Notes under the pieces: generated by a model
What the model saw: the letters and a program-made list of their open reading frames with translations, nothing else
What the model was told of the DNA's origin: nothing
Databases searched by the model: none
Translations under genes and position numbers: made by a program
Assembly: GCA_001692895.1 (NCBI GenBank)
Contig: KV748202.1
Span: 558,001 to 622,000, forward strand
Reading direction: 5' to 3'
DNA from: Cenococcum geophilum 1.58
Lineage: Eukaryota > Ascomycota > Dothideomycetes > Gloniales > Gloniaceae
Length of the DNA stretch: 64,000 bases
Part shown: in pieces, positions 11,800 to 23,628 of the stretch
Numbering within the stretch: the stretch's first letter is position 1
How the letters are laid out: each line of letters begins with the position of its first letter

Positions 11800-12335
11800 T
11801 ACTACCTCTATTTTAACCCTTATCTCTGCTCCCTCTTATGCTCTATACGTCTCTCTATATATATAGTCCTACGCAAGAGAGACGAGCAGAGACACAAGTA
11901 GAGGTGTGGGTAGAGACGCGGGCGGGGGCGCGGGTAGTAGGGACGAGGGCAGAGGCGCGGGCAGAGACACGGGCAGAGAGGCAGAAATACGGGAGGGTTG
12001 AGAGAGAAGCAGGAGGTGAGGGAGAAGGAGAAGCAGTAGAAAGGGGTGACCTAGGTAGGAAGGTGAGTCTAGGTAAACGGTGCTTAAGCTTTGACATTCT
12101 CTTTTGGCTACCCCTTTTCTACTGCTTCTCTCCCTCCCCCATCTCCTGGTTCTCTCTTAACTCTGCCCGTGTCTCTACCTGCATCTCTGCCTGTGTCTCT
12201 ACCCACGTCTCTGCCCGCGTCTCTACCCATATCTCTGCTCGTGTCCCGCTCGTGTCTCTCTTATATAGGAATATAGAGAGAGAGATGTATAGAGTATAGG
12301 GAGAAGTAGAGGAGTAGAAATAAAGAGGCGTATAT
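11800..12335. repeat. Large foldback repeat with GA-rich 12-bp minisatellite arms
   Basis: The left arm (about 11800-12055) and right arm (about 12100-12335) are imperfect reverse complements, including the outer CTCTATAC...TCTCTCTATAT blocks. Each arm contains tandem 12-mers of the form GGGYAGAGACRC: purine-rich on the left, the complementary CTCTGCCCGTGT style on the right. The arms then share AAGCAGTAGAAA(A)GGGGT near the centre. Long terminal repeats built from short sub-repeats are typical of foldback-class elements. Reading frames across it only translate the repeat. Confidence 0.65.
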
Positions 12336-12438
12336 AAAGATAGACTGTACTTAATTAATCTACAACTCTAAAAACTAAGCCTTAAGCCACTAATTTAATA
12401 CCGGCAGAATTAAGCTTGGCAAACGATTCGGAAAGCAA

Positions 12439-12477
12439 AGTTACTGCCAGGAGTTACTGCCAGGAGTTACTGTCCGG
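12439..12477. repeat. 13-bp tandem repeat, 3 copies
   Basis: The unit AGTTACTGCCAGG is repeated almost exactly three times, with the last copy diverging to AGTTACTGTCCGG. Confidence 0.7.
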
Positions 12478-13009
12478 ATTCTGTCCCCCCTGCAGATAGA
12501 GCCAGGCGCCCCGATTATTCCACACAGCCAGACCAATACCGGCCCCTACAGCCGCCTATGATAGAGGAAGTCATTTTGACAATTTGGAGACTTTGGAAAA
12601 ACTGGCCGTTTATCAACCGCCTTTGACGAGAGTAAAATCGGTGATCTTGAGTTGTTAGAGAGATGCTCAACTAGCGGCGTCAAGATAACAGAGGCGAACT
12701 CAACCAGAGCCACCAGGGCGTTAGGGATATACTCCAATAGGGCTACTAAAATGGCAGAGACACATAACTTGAACCGCTGAGGTTTTAAATATATGCTCAA
12801 GCAGAGGGCCGAAGAATTTGTAGCAAAGTCTTGATCCTTTCCGAAATGATTGTTTTATCATCAACAGTTCCTAAGTGGTAGTATACTATTATCCCGTAGT
12901 TAGCTTAAGATATAGAAGGGACGTGGTACGCTTATTGTCGACCGTCAGGTCACTGTCAGGTACACCTTATGACTTACCACCCTGTTTCTTGCCATCTTAC
13001 CTGCCCCTT

Positions 13010-13042
13010 GACTCGGTCACCGACTCGGTCACCGACTTAGTC
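13010..13042. repeat. 12-bp tandem repeat, about 2.7 copies
   Basis: The unit GACTCGGTCACC is repeated twice exactly, then a partial GACTTAGTC follows. Confidence 0.6.
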
Positions 13043-14166
13043 TACTACCCCTTCCTCATGTATATATAGAGGCCCTAGAGCCACATTCAATGGACGGAGT
13101 TCTTCTCAGCTACTTGTCCGTCCAACACTTATCTATGTATCGGATCTGGCGGATCTATCTCAAGGCCTCTTCCCTTCCTGCGTCTTTCGCCTTGCATTTG
13201 CGCCCTTTGTTCTAGTGTATTTTCATTAGCTGTCGGAGAAGGATACAAAATATCTAAAGAGGCCAGTTAGGGGACCTACCAAGCTCTGCGGCCCCCTGCT
13301 TTACGCTAGCCTCACTAAAGGCCCCCCAAAGCCAAATTACTAAGATTGAGTCAAAAAGCACTAGTAGATTGAAGGTGCCCCAGGCGTCCCGCGTGCCATG
13401 TGGATACACGCAATCTCTGGGTACCCCTTCGCAGGGAAAGCCTCGCTGAGCTCTCCCTGTCACCTACACAGATAACGCATGCCAGGCAGTCTAGACCATC
13501 CGGGCATATAGCCAGATGTAGAATCGAGTCACTGTTTTATCTAGCTTAGAATACGGTGATATGATCATGTCATTTCTCTCTGATATCCAGCCTCCCAAAT
13601 TAGGCCTAAACAAAAACTCGGCGGTTGGCGTACTAATTACAAAGGGCTCTGAAAAATGCTCATTTCAGTCATTTCGAACGTAAAAGTGCCAACAAATGCA
13701 AACAAAGCTCCCCAAATTCCAGCAGAACAGCCTCCCTTACCTCCCATCCATGTGGTGAGCGCACGCGCATATTTGGTTTTATGGTATTTCTTATACATCA
13801 AGTGCAGAAACGAAGATTGAAAAAAAAATTTGTCGTGATTTGGCCACCCCAAACAATGCTTGACGAAATGCGTAGGAGTTCCGTGAAGAGTGCGTTGAAA
13901 TAATTCTCTATAGTTGAGAAAATCGCATTGACGAAAAGTTAGCATATTTAGGAATGCTACGGTGCCGAGCTGCGTGGGCAGTTTTTGACACGCCTGCTTC
14001 TGTAAATTTTTTTATTGCTGGCTTGGGATGGCGTTGCGAGAGGCGGTGGAGAAAGCCCAGAGTTGATCGAGGTCAAGATGTGACTGCGGTTGATGTGATA
14101 GATTGTATCGAATCCGTTCTTGAGGATGTTGAAGCGCAAAGCATTTTTGCACGACTAGTAAATGTT

Positions 14167-17082
14167 TCAGGAAAGAGTAGGACTAGTCCCATGTTTCTCA
14201 CTGTTTTCGTTTGAGCCCACTGTCGTAGGGACCTGATGGTGGAATTCCGGGATGATGATCGATGGCGGACGAATCCCAGCCGTTGAAAATCTCTCCTCTG
14301 TAGATTTTTCTACTCTCTCCTCTGCCACTTTCTCTCTTTCATGTCCTACACTCTTAGCATCATCAACTCCCGGTAACTCCTTAGTCCAGCCTGTGCTTCC
14401 CACTGTCTCCTCCATCCCGTGAGTATCCGGGATCTTTGTAGTTTCTAAACTTTGCCGTATATTCGCTGTTTGGGCGGCGAAAATATTAACGTCTACAATT
14501 GGTTCGTTGAACCCAGAATCTTGATGAATAGGTGGGCTGAACCGAGGGATTTCATTCATCCCTGCGTCTACACTCTCCGGCTCACTCAAAAATACATCTC
14601 TTTCGACCTCATCCTCCAGTTCTGCAAGTGTGCTATCTTCTGCCCTTATTAGTCGATGCACACGGTCACTGAAACTCGCATTCCGCATATGTCTGAGTCT
14701 GGATGGTGGTGTAGCAGGCGGGTGAAGCTCGGCTGGCATAGTAGCGAGAGTAGCACTAAGTTGTAGCGGCGTGTCGGAGCTTTTGAGTGATGACGCGAGG
14801 GAGTTTTCGAGTTCACCGGGCGGTGTAGTGAGACAGATTGTAGCACCATCCTGGCCTCCGAAACCATGTCCATCAATCCCAAGGCTTCTTCTCTGCACAA
14901 GTCGTGTATCCCCATCAACGTAGACTTGCTCCCATCGAGTTTCTCTGCTCGCTGGAAGGCTCTCGAGCTCGTTCTCTAACTCGCTGTCGAAACTCATGAT
15001 CGATCTTGGAGCTGCGTGCTCGTACCGACGTCGGTTATTAGTTTCATACGAGGTGGAGCGACCGCGTGAAGGATTTGGGACAATGTAGGAGCCTGAGGAG
15101 CCGAACTGATATTCCGTGGAAGGTGCACCGTCGGCAAAAGTAATGCCTCCTGCAGATAAGGAGGAGCGAGGAGAGCGAGGAGCGTGGGGCCGAGGTTGAT
15201 GCCGGTAGTGAGAAATATCATCGATGCTCATCGCCGTAGCGGGGTCAATATACTCTTTGTCTGATCTGTGCGTTGAGATGCTGTGGCGAGAATTCAGGAG
15301 TGGTCTTGAGTGGTCTGAAATACTGTCCGGGAATTTAGCGAGGAGATCTTTGGCTGAGAGTCTGTCGGAAGGATCGTTGCTCAGACATGCGACGACGATA
15401 TCGCGGAAATGCTGCGGGATACTATCCGAGCGATCAAACGTCCGGATAAGGGGTCGTTCCTGACGTTCTGGTTCATCTTGCTGCTCTGCTAATGCCCAGA
15501 GGACCATGCCAAGCTGGAAGAGGTCGGACTTGACTCCTATGTAAATGGATATCCTCTGACCATTCTCGATCAATTTCGCTAACTCAGGTGGTTCCCATCC
15601 TACAGGACAGCCTCTCCTGTTGATGTCGATGATTTTTGCATCATCCTTATCATCGATAACAATGTTGGACAGCGTGAAGTCACCCTGAACGAATCCAGCC
15701 TCATGAATCTCCGAAAGACCTTGGACGATTTGCTTCGCCCATCGCTCTCGCCGTTCCCAGGGTAGCTTATCTGAATTTTTCCAGTCATAGATGAGATCTA
15801 CAAGCGCGCCTTGATCCGCGTAGCTGATCAGCAGACCTTTGATGAGTTCGTCCTTGTCATCAACGATGACTCCCTCAAACTTGATGACGCTCTTGGAACT
15901 CCGGAGGTTGCACAGAGCGTTGATTTCATACAGAAATTCTTCCACTGCATCTGGACCTGGGATCTCTTTCTTGATGTACATTTTACCGCCGATGGTGATT
16001 TTGTAGACGAAACCCGAAATGTGCGACTCAAATCTTAGCGCGCTTTCCCGGAACCTTGGACATGATAGATGATCTACAGCGGGAGTGGGTGGATAAGGTA
16101 TTATCTCATTAGCGTCTTCAGTGACATGGACATGAAGTCGGCCATCGGCTGTCTGAAGCTTCAGATTCGTAACGGTATCATAGAACTGAATATCTGGAAG
16201 AGAGTCGCGGATGGACTCGTATATCCGTGCGCTCTTGTCACGCTGGTAGTGGAGGCTCTTGAGATCTGCCTCTAAAGATTCGGGTGGTACATCTCGATAG
16301 TCACAGGAGACTGTGACCCTTCGCCACTTATTCGGTTCTTCGGCGTAAGTGATGAAGAATTTTTCTCGGTCAGACATGTCGCGGAAGTGCATACTGAGAT
16401 TCAGTATCCACTTCGCTTCGAGTTCTTGCTGCAGAAGATGCTCGTCTATACCTTCCGAAGAACCATCATGCTCAGTCATCCCACCTGTTGTGGAGAGAGG
16501 AGGCGGTTCACCCAGCGGCAACTGACCTACGCTGTCGTCAGATCCATAGTCGACTTGTCTAGAACCAAGAGGTATTGATGATCCTTCTCCTCCACCTATT
16601 GGCTTGGAGGGAGGCTCTTGATGCGGATTCCGAACTTCTGGTGCCGACATGGATGGAATCGATATTGGGGGGGGGGAGAGTGCTCTCTTCCCATTGCTAT
16701 TTGAACCCCTCCTATCAGCAGAAGCAGCCCTCCTCTCCTGATGATCTTGCGGGTGCGGACACAGCCTATCCCTCTTTTCTGAATTCATTCTTCTAAACGT
16801 AATCGGCCGCGGCAGGCCCGGGACAACTTTCCTGCTTGGTCTCCTATGCATCAGACCTGGCCTGCCCTCCGGCTTCTCCAGAAAAGGATCTTGCTTTTCT
16901 TCCCATCCTCCAGGAGGTGGTTCGCCACCTTCGTCACCATCCCTCTTCAACCAATTCCCAATCTTCTGAAAGGACAACCTGCTCCACATATTCTGCCTGG
17001 GCTCCTGGCTGCTTCCCCTCACTGTCTTTGTATGCTCGTCAGAATCCACAGAGAAAAAGAACTGCGGCATTGTCAGAGCCAT
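14167..17082 (-). CDS. Atypical protein-kinase-like protein
   Basis: A single uninterrupted frame encodes 971 residues. Residues 1-210 are basic and Ser/Pro-rich. A kinase-like fold covers about 345-585: candidate ATP-anchoring Lys in YIKKEI (371-372), helix-C Glu in VEEFLYEI (380-387), the catalytic-loop equivalent VQGDFTLSN (465-473), the metal-binding equivalent DIN (486-488) in place of DFG, PPE (498-500) for APE, and SDLFQLG (519-525) matching the SDVFSFG helix-F motif. The catalytic loop thus keeps Asp468 and Asn473 but lacks the His-Arg of HRD, and DFG is altered. Residues 590-971 are low-complexity and Ser-rich. This resembles large fungal-specific kinase-domain proteins with weak conservation. 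Activity is uncertain: it may be a degenerate kinase or a pseudokinase scaffold. The pathway is unknown. Confidence 0.75.
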   Translation of the reverse strand: MALTMPQFFFSVDSDEHTKTVRGSSQEPRQNMWSRLSFQKIGNWLKRDGDEGGEPPPGGWEEKQDPFLEKPEGRPGLMHRRPSRKVVPGLPRPITFRRMNSEKRDRLCPHPQDHQERRAASADRRGSNSNGKRALSPPPISIPSMSAPEVRNPHQEPPSKPIGGGEGSSIPLGSRQVDYGSDDSVGQLPLGEPPPLSTTGGMTEHDGSSEGIDEHLLQQELEAKWILNLSMHFRDMSDREKFFITYAEEPNKWRRVTVSCDYRDVPPESLEADLKSLHYQRDKSARIYESIRDSLPDIQFYDTVTNLKLQTADGRLHVHVTEDANEIIPYPPTPAVDHLSCPRFRESALRFESHISGFVYKITIGGKMYIKKEIPGPDAVEEFLYEINALCNLRSSKSVIKFEGVIVDDKDELIKGLLISYADQGALVDLIYDWKNSDKLPWERRERWAKQIVQGLSEIHEAGFVQGDFTLSNIVIDDKDDAKIIDINRRGCPVGWEPPELAKLIENGQRISIYIGVKSDLFQLGMVLWALAEQQDEPERQERPLIRTFDRSDSIPQHFRDIVVACLSNDPSDRLSAKDLLAKFPDSISDHSRPLLNSRHSISTHRSDKEYIDPATAMSIDDISHYRHQPRPHAPRSPRSSLSAGGITFADGAPSTEYQFGSSGSYIVPNPSRGRSTSYETNNRRRYEHAAPRSIMSFDSELENELESLPASRETRWEQVYVDGDTRLVQRRSLGIDGHGFGGQDGATICLTTPPGELENSLASSLKSSDTPLQLSATLATMPAELHPPATPPSRLRHMRNASFSDRVHRLIRAEDSTLAELEDEVERDVFLSEPESVDAGMNEIPRFSPPIHQDSGFNEPIVDVNIFAAQTANIRQSLETTKIPDTHGMEETVGSTGWTKELPGVDDAKSVGHEREKVAEERVEKSTEERFSTAGIRPPSIIIPEFHHQVPTTVGSNENSEKHGTSPTLS

Positions 17083-19206
17083 ACGCGGGCGGGAAGGAGC
17101 AAAAGGCGGCAGCAGTTGGCAGATTCAAAAATGCCTTTCCCTCTTCCAAAAACAACAGCAATGCAAGACGACACGGTGCCGGCTCTGATGGGTGTGTGTG
17201 TGGGGCCCGTTATGGAGGTGCTGAGTTCATGNCGTGGTGACGATTTGGGTAACGTGAGCTGCGCGCGTCCATCAGTTCATGCCTTCAGAGCCAGATTCGG
17301 CAGCGTGTGGTGGCGAAGTGGAATGGTCCCTGGTGCACAGCCTTGTCAACGGCTTGGTGGAAGGTGTCGAGGAATTATTGGGAAGGCTGGAGGAGCGAGG
17401 TGGGATTATGAGCTGAATAGGAGGCTACTTGAGGTGGTGAGAAGAAAGGCCGTTAGGCGTGACTCGGTCGATGAGGCTGGGTGCTAGCGACAAGGCTCCC
17501 ATCGGGCGGGAAGACAGACACGACGCGCGAGGCTAAGCCAGATCAGTGGCTAACACCAACATAGGAGTGCCCTGGATGCACAGCAAAGAGAATGCAAAGG
17601 GTATACAGGCAAGAGCAGCAACAGCAGTAGTAGTTTGCGGGTCGCCGGCGGTGCGACTGTGAGAAAGTGAGCGAGGTGGCTGCCAACGCCCCCTCTCTAG
17701 GTTCAGCGTTCGGGGCTCCCTGTAGCTCTGACTGTGTGCTGGTTGTGGTACTTTCTTGACCGCCACCTCCTCCTCCCTCCCCAAGGGCTGACATGAAATT
17801 TGACCCTTTTCCTCCTATCCGACAGCGGAACAATGACTTGATCCTTCCTCGCCCACCCTGCCAATCCTCGCCCCTCCAGCTCTTCCTGCGCGGAACAGGA
17901 TACGAATGCCCGTTCGCGTCTTTCACGGCGAGAGTTACCAAGTGCTCATTTGCAGCGTACAATCCCTTCGGTCGGGTATCAACGAGTGCACTGGGCGACG
18001 TGCATGCTGCTAGCCCTCACCTTCCACGCAAAATGCCCAATCGCTCCATTTCGGAGCTGCACAGCTCTGAACACATTTTGCTTCACTTTTCCAACACGGT
18101 ACAAAGCCCTCAACCATTGGGAAGCCCCCCGCTCAGCCCTGAGACTGCGCTGGCATTTGCTGCGTCATTGCTATGGACACGTCAAGCGGGCTGCTTGGCG
18201 TACATGAAGAATCATGCAACGAATGCAGTTCATGAGCGCTGGGGCCGGTCAATAGAGCATCAAATTGTCCAATTCGATTGCCGTGGCCATGGGCAATAGT
18301 TCATTTTTCTTTTGAGGCCCGACCCTTTGTTGTGCGTCTTTATTCCTCCTAGCTGCCGTGGCCCGTGAGCCTCAGCATCGTGCATCTAGTTCGTACAGGG
18401 TGCTGAGCCAGCCCAATTAACTCAACGGCTACTAATTCCTGCCTGTCCCGTCAGCCCCGCTCTTACCCATTGTCTTTGGGATGCGCGAAAGTACTTTGGT
18501 ATTAACCTCGGGGTACGGATGTATTCAAGATCCAAACCCTTCTACTTTGACGAAGCTCACAACATGCAACAGAGAAGGGTCGTGCCAATCTTTATATGGA
18601 CTTCAGCTGGAAAGAATGGTCAGCCCACCCAATGCTGTAACTAAATGTGTCGTTTGAGTTATTGGACGTTCGGACGTTCGGACGTTCGGACGGTTTGTGT
18701 GTAGTCGGGATTATGCCAGTATGTCCTACGTATATGATCATCGTGTGGGTACTTAAAGTGCTGGCTACCCACGATTGGGGAATACAAACCCCGCGGTACC
18801 CGTATTGTTATCAATGGGTGTGAATGAACCCTTGTCGAAAGTATTCACGTGTTTAAACGAATTCAAGGATGTGATCCCGGCTATTATTTGCCATCGACTC
18901 TATGTTGATAGGCCAGCTAGACTTCTAATTCGTCTAATATGGCGAGCCAAAAATCTCTATATACAAGAGCGGAGTAGTATGCGTTCCGTTACATGAAAAG
19001 CCGGAGCTTCTCCACTCCGTATGCAGTATATTCCACCAACTCCCCCAATCATGGCCATGTACATGAGCCGTCCGGTACAAATTAGTACGGGGCAGCACGC
19101 GACAAGAACGCCGTTTCTTATGCAAGAAGTATATATCAGAAAGTAAAAGTGAATACATGCACCCCGTTGCGTAGGCTAGAATGATGTCGAAAATTCAATT
19201 GTGAGA
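17083..19206. other. Intergenic region between kinase-like gene and Lon
   Basis: About 2.1 kb holds the promoter side of the kinase-like gene and the 3' flank of Lon. Several overlapping frames of 60-210 codons exist in a GC-richer stretch (16.8-18.3 kb), but none has family features and they overlap one another. An 8-bp tandem repeat lies at 18663-18693. Confidence 0.4.
18663..18693. repeat. 8-bp microsatellite (CGGACGTT)n
   Basis: About 3.9 copies of CGGACGTT, with a T replacing the C of the first copy. CpG-rich. Confidence 0.75.
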
Positions 19207-22200
19207 TTAGCGGTCCTCCTCTTCAACTTCTTCGCCATCTAGATCAGCAATCGCTCGTCCCTCTTCTTTGACATCCCTGGGCTTTTTGAGTTCCTTCTTC
19301 CAAAGAGAACTAGCAGCTTCGCGGTCCAGGTTGGGGAACACCTCTGAGAACACGTCGGAGTACCAGCGAACAGGCTTGCCTTCGATGCCTTCTTTGATAT
19401 TCTGCAATCCCTTTAGCATTTGAAACATTAGACAGAAAATACAACATGACTTACTTCAGGCAACTCCAACCAGTCACTCAAATTGTCCTCAGGGAAGATA
19501 ATCATCTTCGCGCCCGCCCGTCTTGCCGCCACCGTTTTCTCTCGGAGTCCGCCGATTCTCAAAACCTTTCCGGTTACAGTCAACTCACCCGTCATGGCAA
19601 TCGTAGGGTCAAGAGGTCTGTCGAGAGCCAAGCTCAAAAGACTTGTTGCCATCGTAATACCGGCGCTAGGTCCGTCTTTCTGCACCGCGCCTTCTGGGCA
19701 ATGGAGATGAATCCTGGCGTGCTCGAAAAAGCGATTGTTGGAAAATTCACGAGCCATAACACCTTTCGCGAAACTGTACGCTATAAGGGCGGATTCTTTC
19801 ATTACCGCCTTAAGATTACCGGTACGTTCGAGACCAGGGCGAGAAGAGTAACTAAGGGCGTTCTCGAGAATCGATTCGACATACAGAGCAGCACCACCCA
19901 TCTGTGTCCAAGCGAGACCCATAGCCACACCTGAGGGGGTCGTATCGTAAAGGCGGTCAGAAGTGAACACTGGTGGGCCGACATAATCTTGAAGGTTGTC
20001 TTTGTTGATGCGGATGTGCACCGAGTCCGGAACCTTCAATGCAATGCGTGGTTTCTCAGTCGTCTCATTTTCGATATTCTGAGATGTCTCTTTGACATCC
20101 ATCTTGTCTTTCCCGTATTCGCCTTGTGTTGCCTTGCCTTCCTCGGTGAGGGCTTTTTCTTCCGACAGGACTTCCTCCCCTAGGTCTTGAATGATCTTTA
20201 GAGCGGATTTGCGGTAGACCTTCTCGATCTGTTTCTTGAGGTTACGCACTCCACTTTCACGGCAGTATTTGTTGATTAGTTCAACTATAGCCTCTTTTTG
20301 TAGCTCAACGTCAACTTCCTTGAGGCCGCTAAGTTCCTTCGCTGCTGGAGCGAGATACTTTTCAGCGATAGCCATCTTTTCGTCTGCAACATATCCAGAG
20401 AGTTCGATCATCTCCATACGGTCGAGGAGAGGTCGCGGAATCGTATCTGTCATGTTCGCGGTACAGACAAACAGAACCTTGGACAGATCTACCGGTACAT
20501 CCATGTAGTGATCCAAGAATGAGTTGTTCTGCTCGGGGTCTAGCAATTCCAGTAGAGCTGAGGATGGGTCACCATTGTGGCCCCTGCCAATTTTATCTAC
20601 CTCGTCAATAAGAACGAGCGGATTTTCTGTCTGGCATTTCTTCAGAGCTTGAATGATTCTGCCTGGTAGTGCACCGACATATGTTCGTCGGTGTCCTTTT
20701 ATCTCAGCAACGTCTGATAATCCGCCAACGCTGAACCTATAATATTGCCTATTCAAGGCCCTAGCAATTGATTTGCCAATGCTGGTCTTTCCGACTCCGG
20801 GTGGGCCGACCATACACAGAATTTTGCCTTCCACAGTGCCTCGTAATTTCCCGACAGCGATGAACTCAAGAATACGATCCTTCACGTCCTTTAGTCCGTA
20901 ATGTTCTTCGTCAAGTACTTTCATAGCGTGCTGGATCCCAAAATTTTCCGCGCTTCTCTGGCCCCATGGCAGTTGTGTAAGCCAATCCAGATAATTTCGT
21001 GTAACATTGAACTCAGACGCAGCGGGTTCCAGATGCGCAAGTTTGTTGATCTCCTCATCGAAAACTTTCTTGACAGCTTCAGGCATTGAAAGTTTGTTGG
21101 CTTTCTCTTTAAACTTTTCAAGAAGCTTATCCTTCCCATCTGACTCCAATCCAAGCTCTCGCTTAATGCCTTTCATCTGTTCCATAAGCCAATATTCCCG
21201 CTGCTTCTTCTGAATCTTGCTTTCGACATCCTTTACAATCTTGGACTGTAGCTGGGCGTTCATAAGTTCTTTCTTGAGGACGAGAAGCGCTTTGCTTAAT
21301 CGCTCTTCAATGTTCATTGACCCTAGCGCTTCCTGTAGCTCATTCGAGTCGGCTTGTGCCACCGCCGCTGCGAAATCCGCCAATTTTCCTGGGTCCTCGC
21401 CAACATTGCCAGCATTCTGGCTCATGGAGAATGTTGAAATTTGGTCCCGGAAAAGAGGATTGAGTGATGCAACCTCTTTGAATGTGTTGACTATTTCGCT
21501 CACAAGGGCCCGTGTTGTCAAACTCTTCTTATCCAGAGGTTCTTCGACCAGATTCTCCACATTGACGATACTAACTAGGCGATCCCGCAAAAAAGACGTA
21601 GGCTCATAGTAGTAAACTGGCTTTTGCGACTCCATGGCGCTCTCCTCGAAGCTTGCAACCACATCACCCTTCTTCTCGTCTGATTCTGGCTCTTTTGTTG
21701 CAGATTCACCAAGCGTGGCTTCGACAGCTGTAGTCTCGTCTTTGCTGGCCACATCATCCGTCTCGGAACGGTTAGGAGTTATTAAAGAAGACATCTTAAT
21801 CCTCCTGTGCGGGTACAGGACTGCAGTCATCGCCGAGTCCTCTCCCTGGTTCACGGGAAATGCACTTGTGATTTGACAGAAAGTCCCCACATTATACACA
21901 TCATCCATACTTTCAATGGTGTCTTTGTCCGCTTCATCGTCCTTCAACAGAAACGCCCCAATGTAAGGTTGTCCCCGCTTCATCATCTCGTTGATCGCCG
22001 CCGCAACTTCCTTGTTTTTTATGGTTATTGCCTTGTAAAACCCTGGGAATAGTGGTCGCTTGCCGATTGGTATCGCCATGACTTGCGGGTAGACTTCAGG
22101 TATTGTCGGCTTCGTCAATGAACGATCCGCTGTCTTGCGCTTCTTCCCGCCACCCTCGCCGCCTCCAGCCCCAGATTCACCCCCACTGCCACCAGAAGAT

Positions 22201-22595
22201 GCGCCTCGCCCATTCGAAGATTTACTTGAGGGTATTGGCTCTGGTGTCTTAGCTTTGGCTCCTAGGCCCTCGGCTTCGCGCTCCGCATCTCGACGCTCTT
22301 TCGACTCCTCTATCAGCTCATTGCTTTTCTCCTCATGAGGTTCTTGTGAGTCCTGGGTTGGCTTTCCCGGTTTTTCTTTCCGCCTAACAGACGAAGTTGA
22401 AAAGCTATGACAGTTTATTGATGCAAAGGATTGGTGGCCGCATCTCGCGAGTGGTGTCGGTCGTCTTGTAAGGGATATACTATACGTTCGAGATAGCACA
22501 TATGAATTCGAAGTCGTAAATTGTGTAAGACTAGGGCCCGATCTTGCGGCCCGTCGAAGAACTGCCCTCCATGGCAGGTTTTGGCCGTAGAGCAT
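19207..22595 (-). CDS. PIM1: Mitochondrial Lon protease homolog (ATP-dependent, S16 family)
   Basis: Two exons, 22595-19455 and 19410-19207, are separated by a 44-nt GTAAGT...AAAG intron and give about 1114 residues. The Arg/Ser-rich start MLYGQNLPWRAVLRRAARSG is a mitochondrial presequence. A Gly/Ser-rich linker (125-150) and the N-terminal Lon domain (from about 170) follow. Walker A GPPGVGKT is at 597-604 and Walker B LVLIDEVDKI at 660-669. The proteolytic domain has catalytic Ser977 in KDGPSAG and Lys1020, exactly 43 residues later as in bacterial Lon. The enzyme degrades misfolded and oxidised matrix proteins and supports mtDNA maintenance (family knowledge). The short second exon carries the acidic tail EEVEEEDR, typical of fungal members. 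All catalytic elements are intact. The mitochondrial DnaJ lies 6 kb away. Confidence 0.96.
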
Positions 22596-23628
22596 GCTGA
22601 GAAGACCTCGGGAGTTGTGAAAACGTTATTGTAAGTCGAGTGAAAGTCAGGGAGGCTGGGTGGAGGGTTGGATAGAACTGTAAGTGGATGAGATGCCCGG
22701 TACAGGCGTGGTGACAAAGCACTCCGGTGGCAATGGAGGAGTGTAGGGATGGTGAAGATATGTTCAAATCTCGTTCTTACCAATCTACTCGAGCCGAAAA
22801 TGGCTGCATCATGTCTTGCGGCTCCGAAGCTCCGGCACATACAAAGCATCGGTGAAACTATTATCCTGTTTAACACCAAGCGCAAGCTTGGTAGGAACTG
22901 TCGTTGGACAATTCACCCTTTAGGCACCAGATGTTTACGGTCAGCGCCATCCTCACTCTGACTACCGGCGCGGCTGTAAATGATCGGATGAATTAACCAT
23001 CAAAGTGTTTTATGAAAAGACTCATCACAAAGTTTTCAATTGAGTGGTCATACATTAGGTAAGATATACCATCTCAGACCCTGACGTGTTATCAAGGTTT
23101 TGAAGATTGTATTTTGATCTTTATTATCTAGAAATACCTTCAGATCCGTATGCGAATCTGATTACTGAGCGCTACACCTCTTAAGAGGTGATACGGCTGA
23201 AGTATTGAGCTTTTCGTCGCCATCATAAAACTTCCAATTTAGACCTACTTCCGCCGCTTCAAGCACGATGCACAAAAATTGTGCATATAAAGAGAACTCC
23301 AGTAGCATAAGAATGGATTTGAGCTCTCAATCGAGAAAATAAATCCAATTCTCGTAGATAAGCTTTGAGCTAAAGCAAAATGAATGATTGCAATGCCGAC
23401 CGCTAGCATAAAATAATAGGAAACACAACCAGGGTTAATGATGCAGATGCTGCTGAAATGTGGAGGGCCTCCCGAGCAGTTAGACTTTTGAAAGCATTCT
23501 ATCTCAGGCAGCTGGAGTCTTTGAAATCACCCCTCCAGCACTAGGATGTTAGAGGTCGGAATGAACTAATTATGTTCAGAGTTCCGATCCTGAAAGGGGC
23601 ACAAGACTTTACATCGGAAGGGAAATAT
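22596..23628. other. Intergenic region between Lon and DUF6697-type gene
   Basis: This holds the Lon 5' flank and the 3' flank of the next gene. No repeat or coding unit is supported; the minus-strand frame at 22415-22885 overlaps the Lon start in another frame. Confidence 0.4.

Larger units (their letters stand above)
12336..14166. other. Intergenic region with short tandem repeats
   Basis: No gene is supported. Three copies of the 13-mer GAGTTACTGCCAG lie at 12439-12477, and about 2.7 copies of GACTCGGTCACC at 13010-13042. A 102-codon minus frame (13637-13945) has no recognisable features. Confidence 0.4.

Noticed and set aside
11838..12299. 153-codon plus-strand frame with overlapping minus-strand frame
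   Set aside because: Both lie in the GA/CT minisatellite foldback and only translate its repeat units.
13637..13945. 102-codon minus-strand frame
   Set aside because: No recognisable motif, no supporting introns or neighbours; chance length in AT-moderate DNA.
17543..18299. Overlapping frames of 83-168 codons on both strands
   Set aside because: Mutually overlapping, low-complexity, no family features; probably composition effects in the intergenic region.
22415..22885. 156-codon minus-strand frame overlapping the Lon start
   Set aside because: Different frame over the Lon presequence and promoter; Lon is well supported there.
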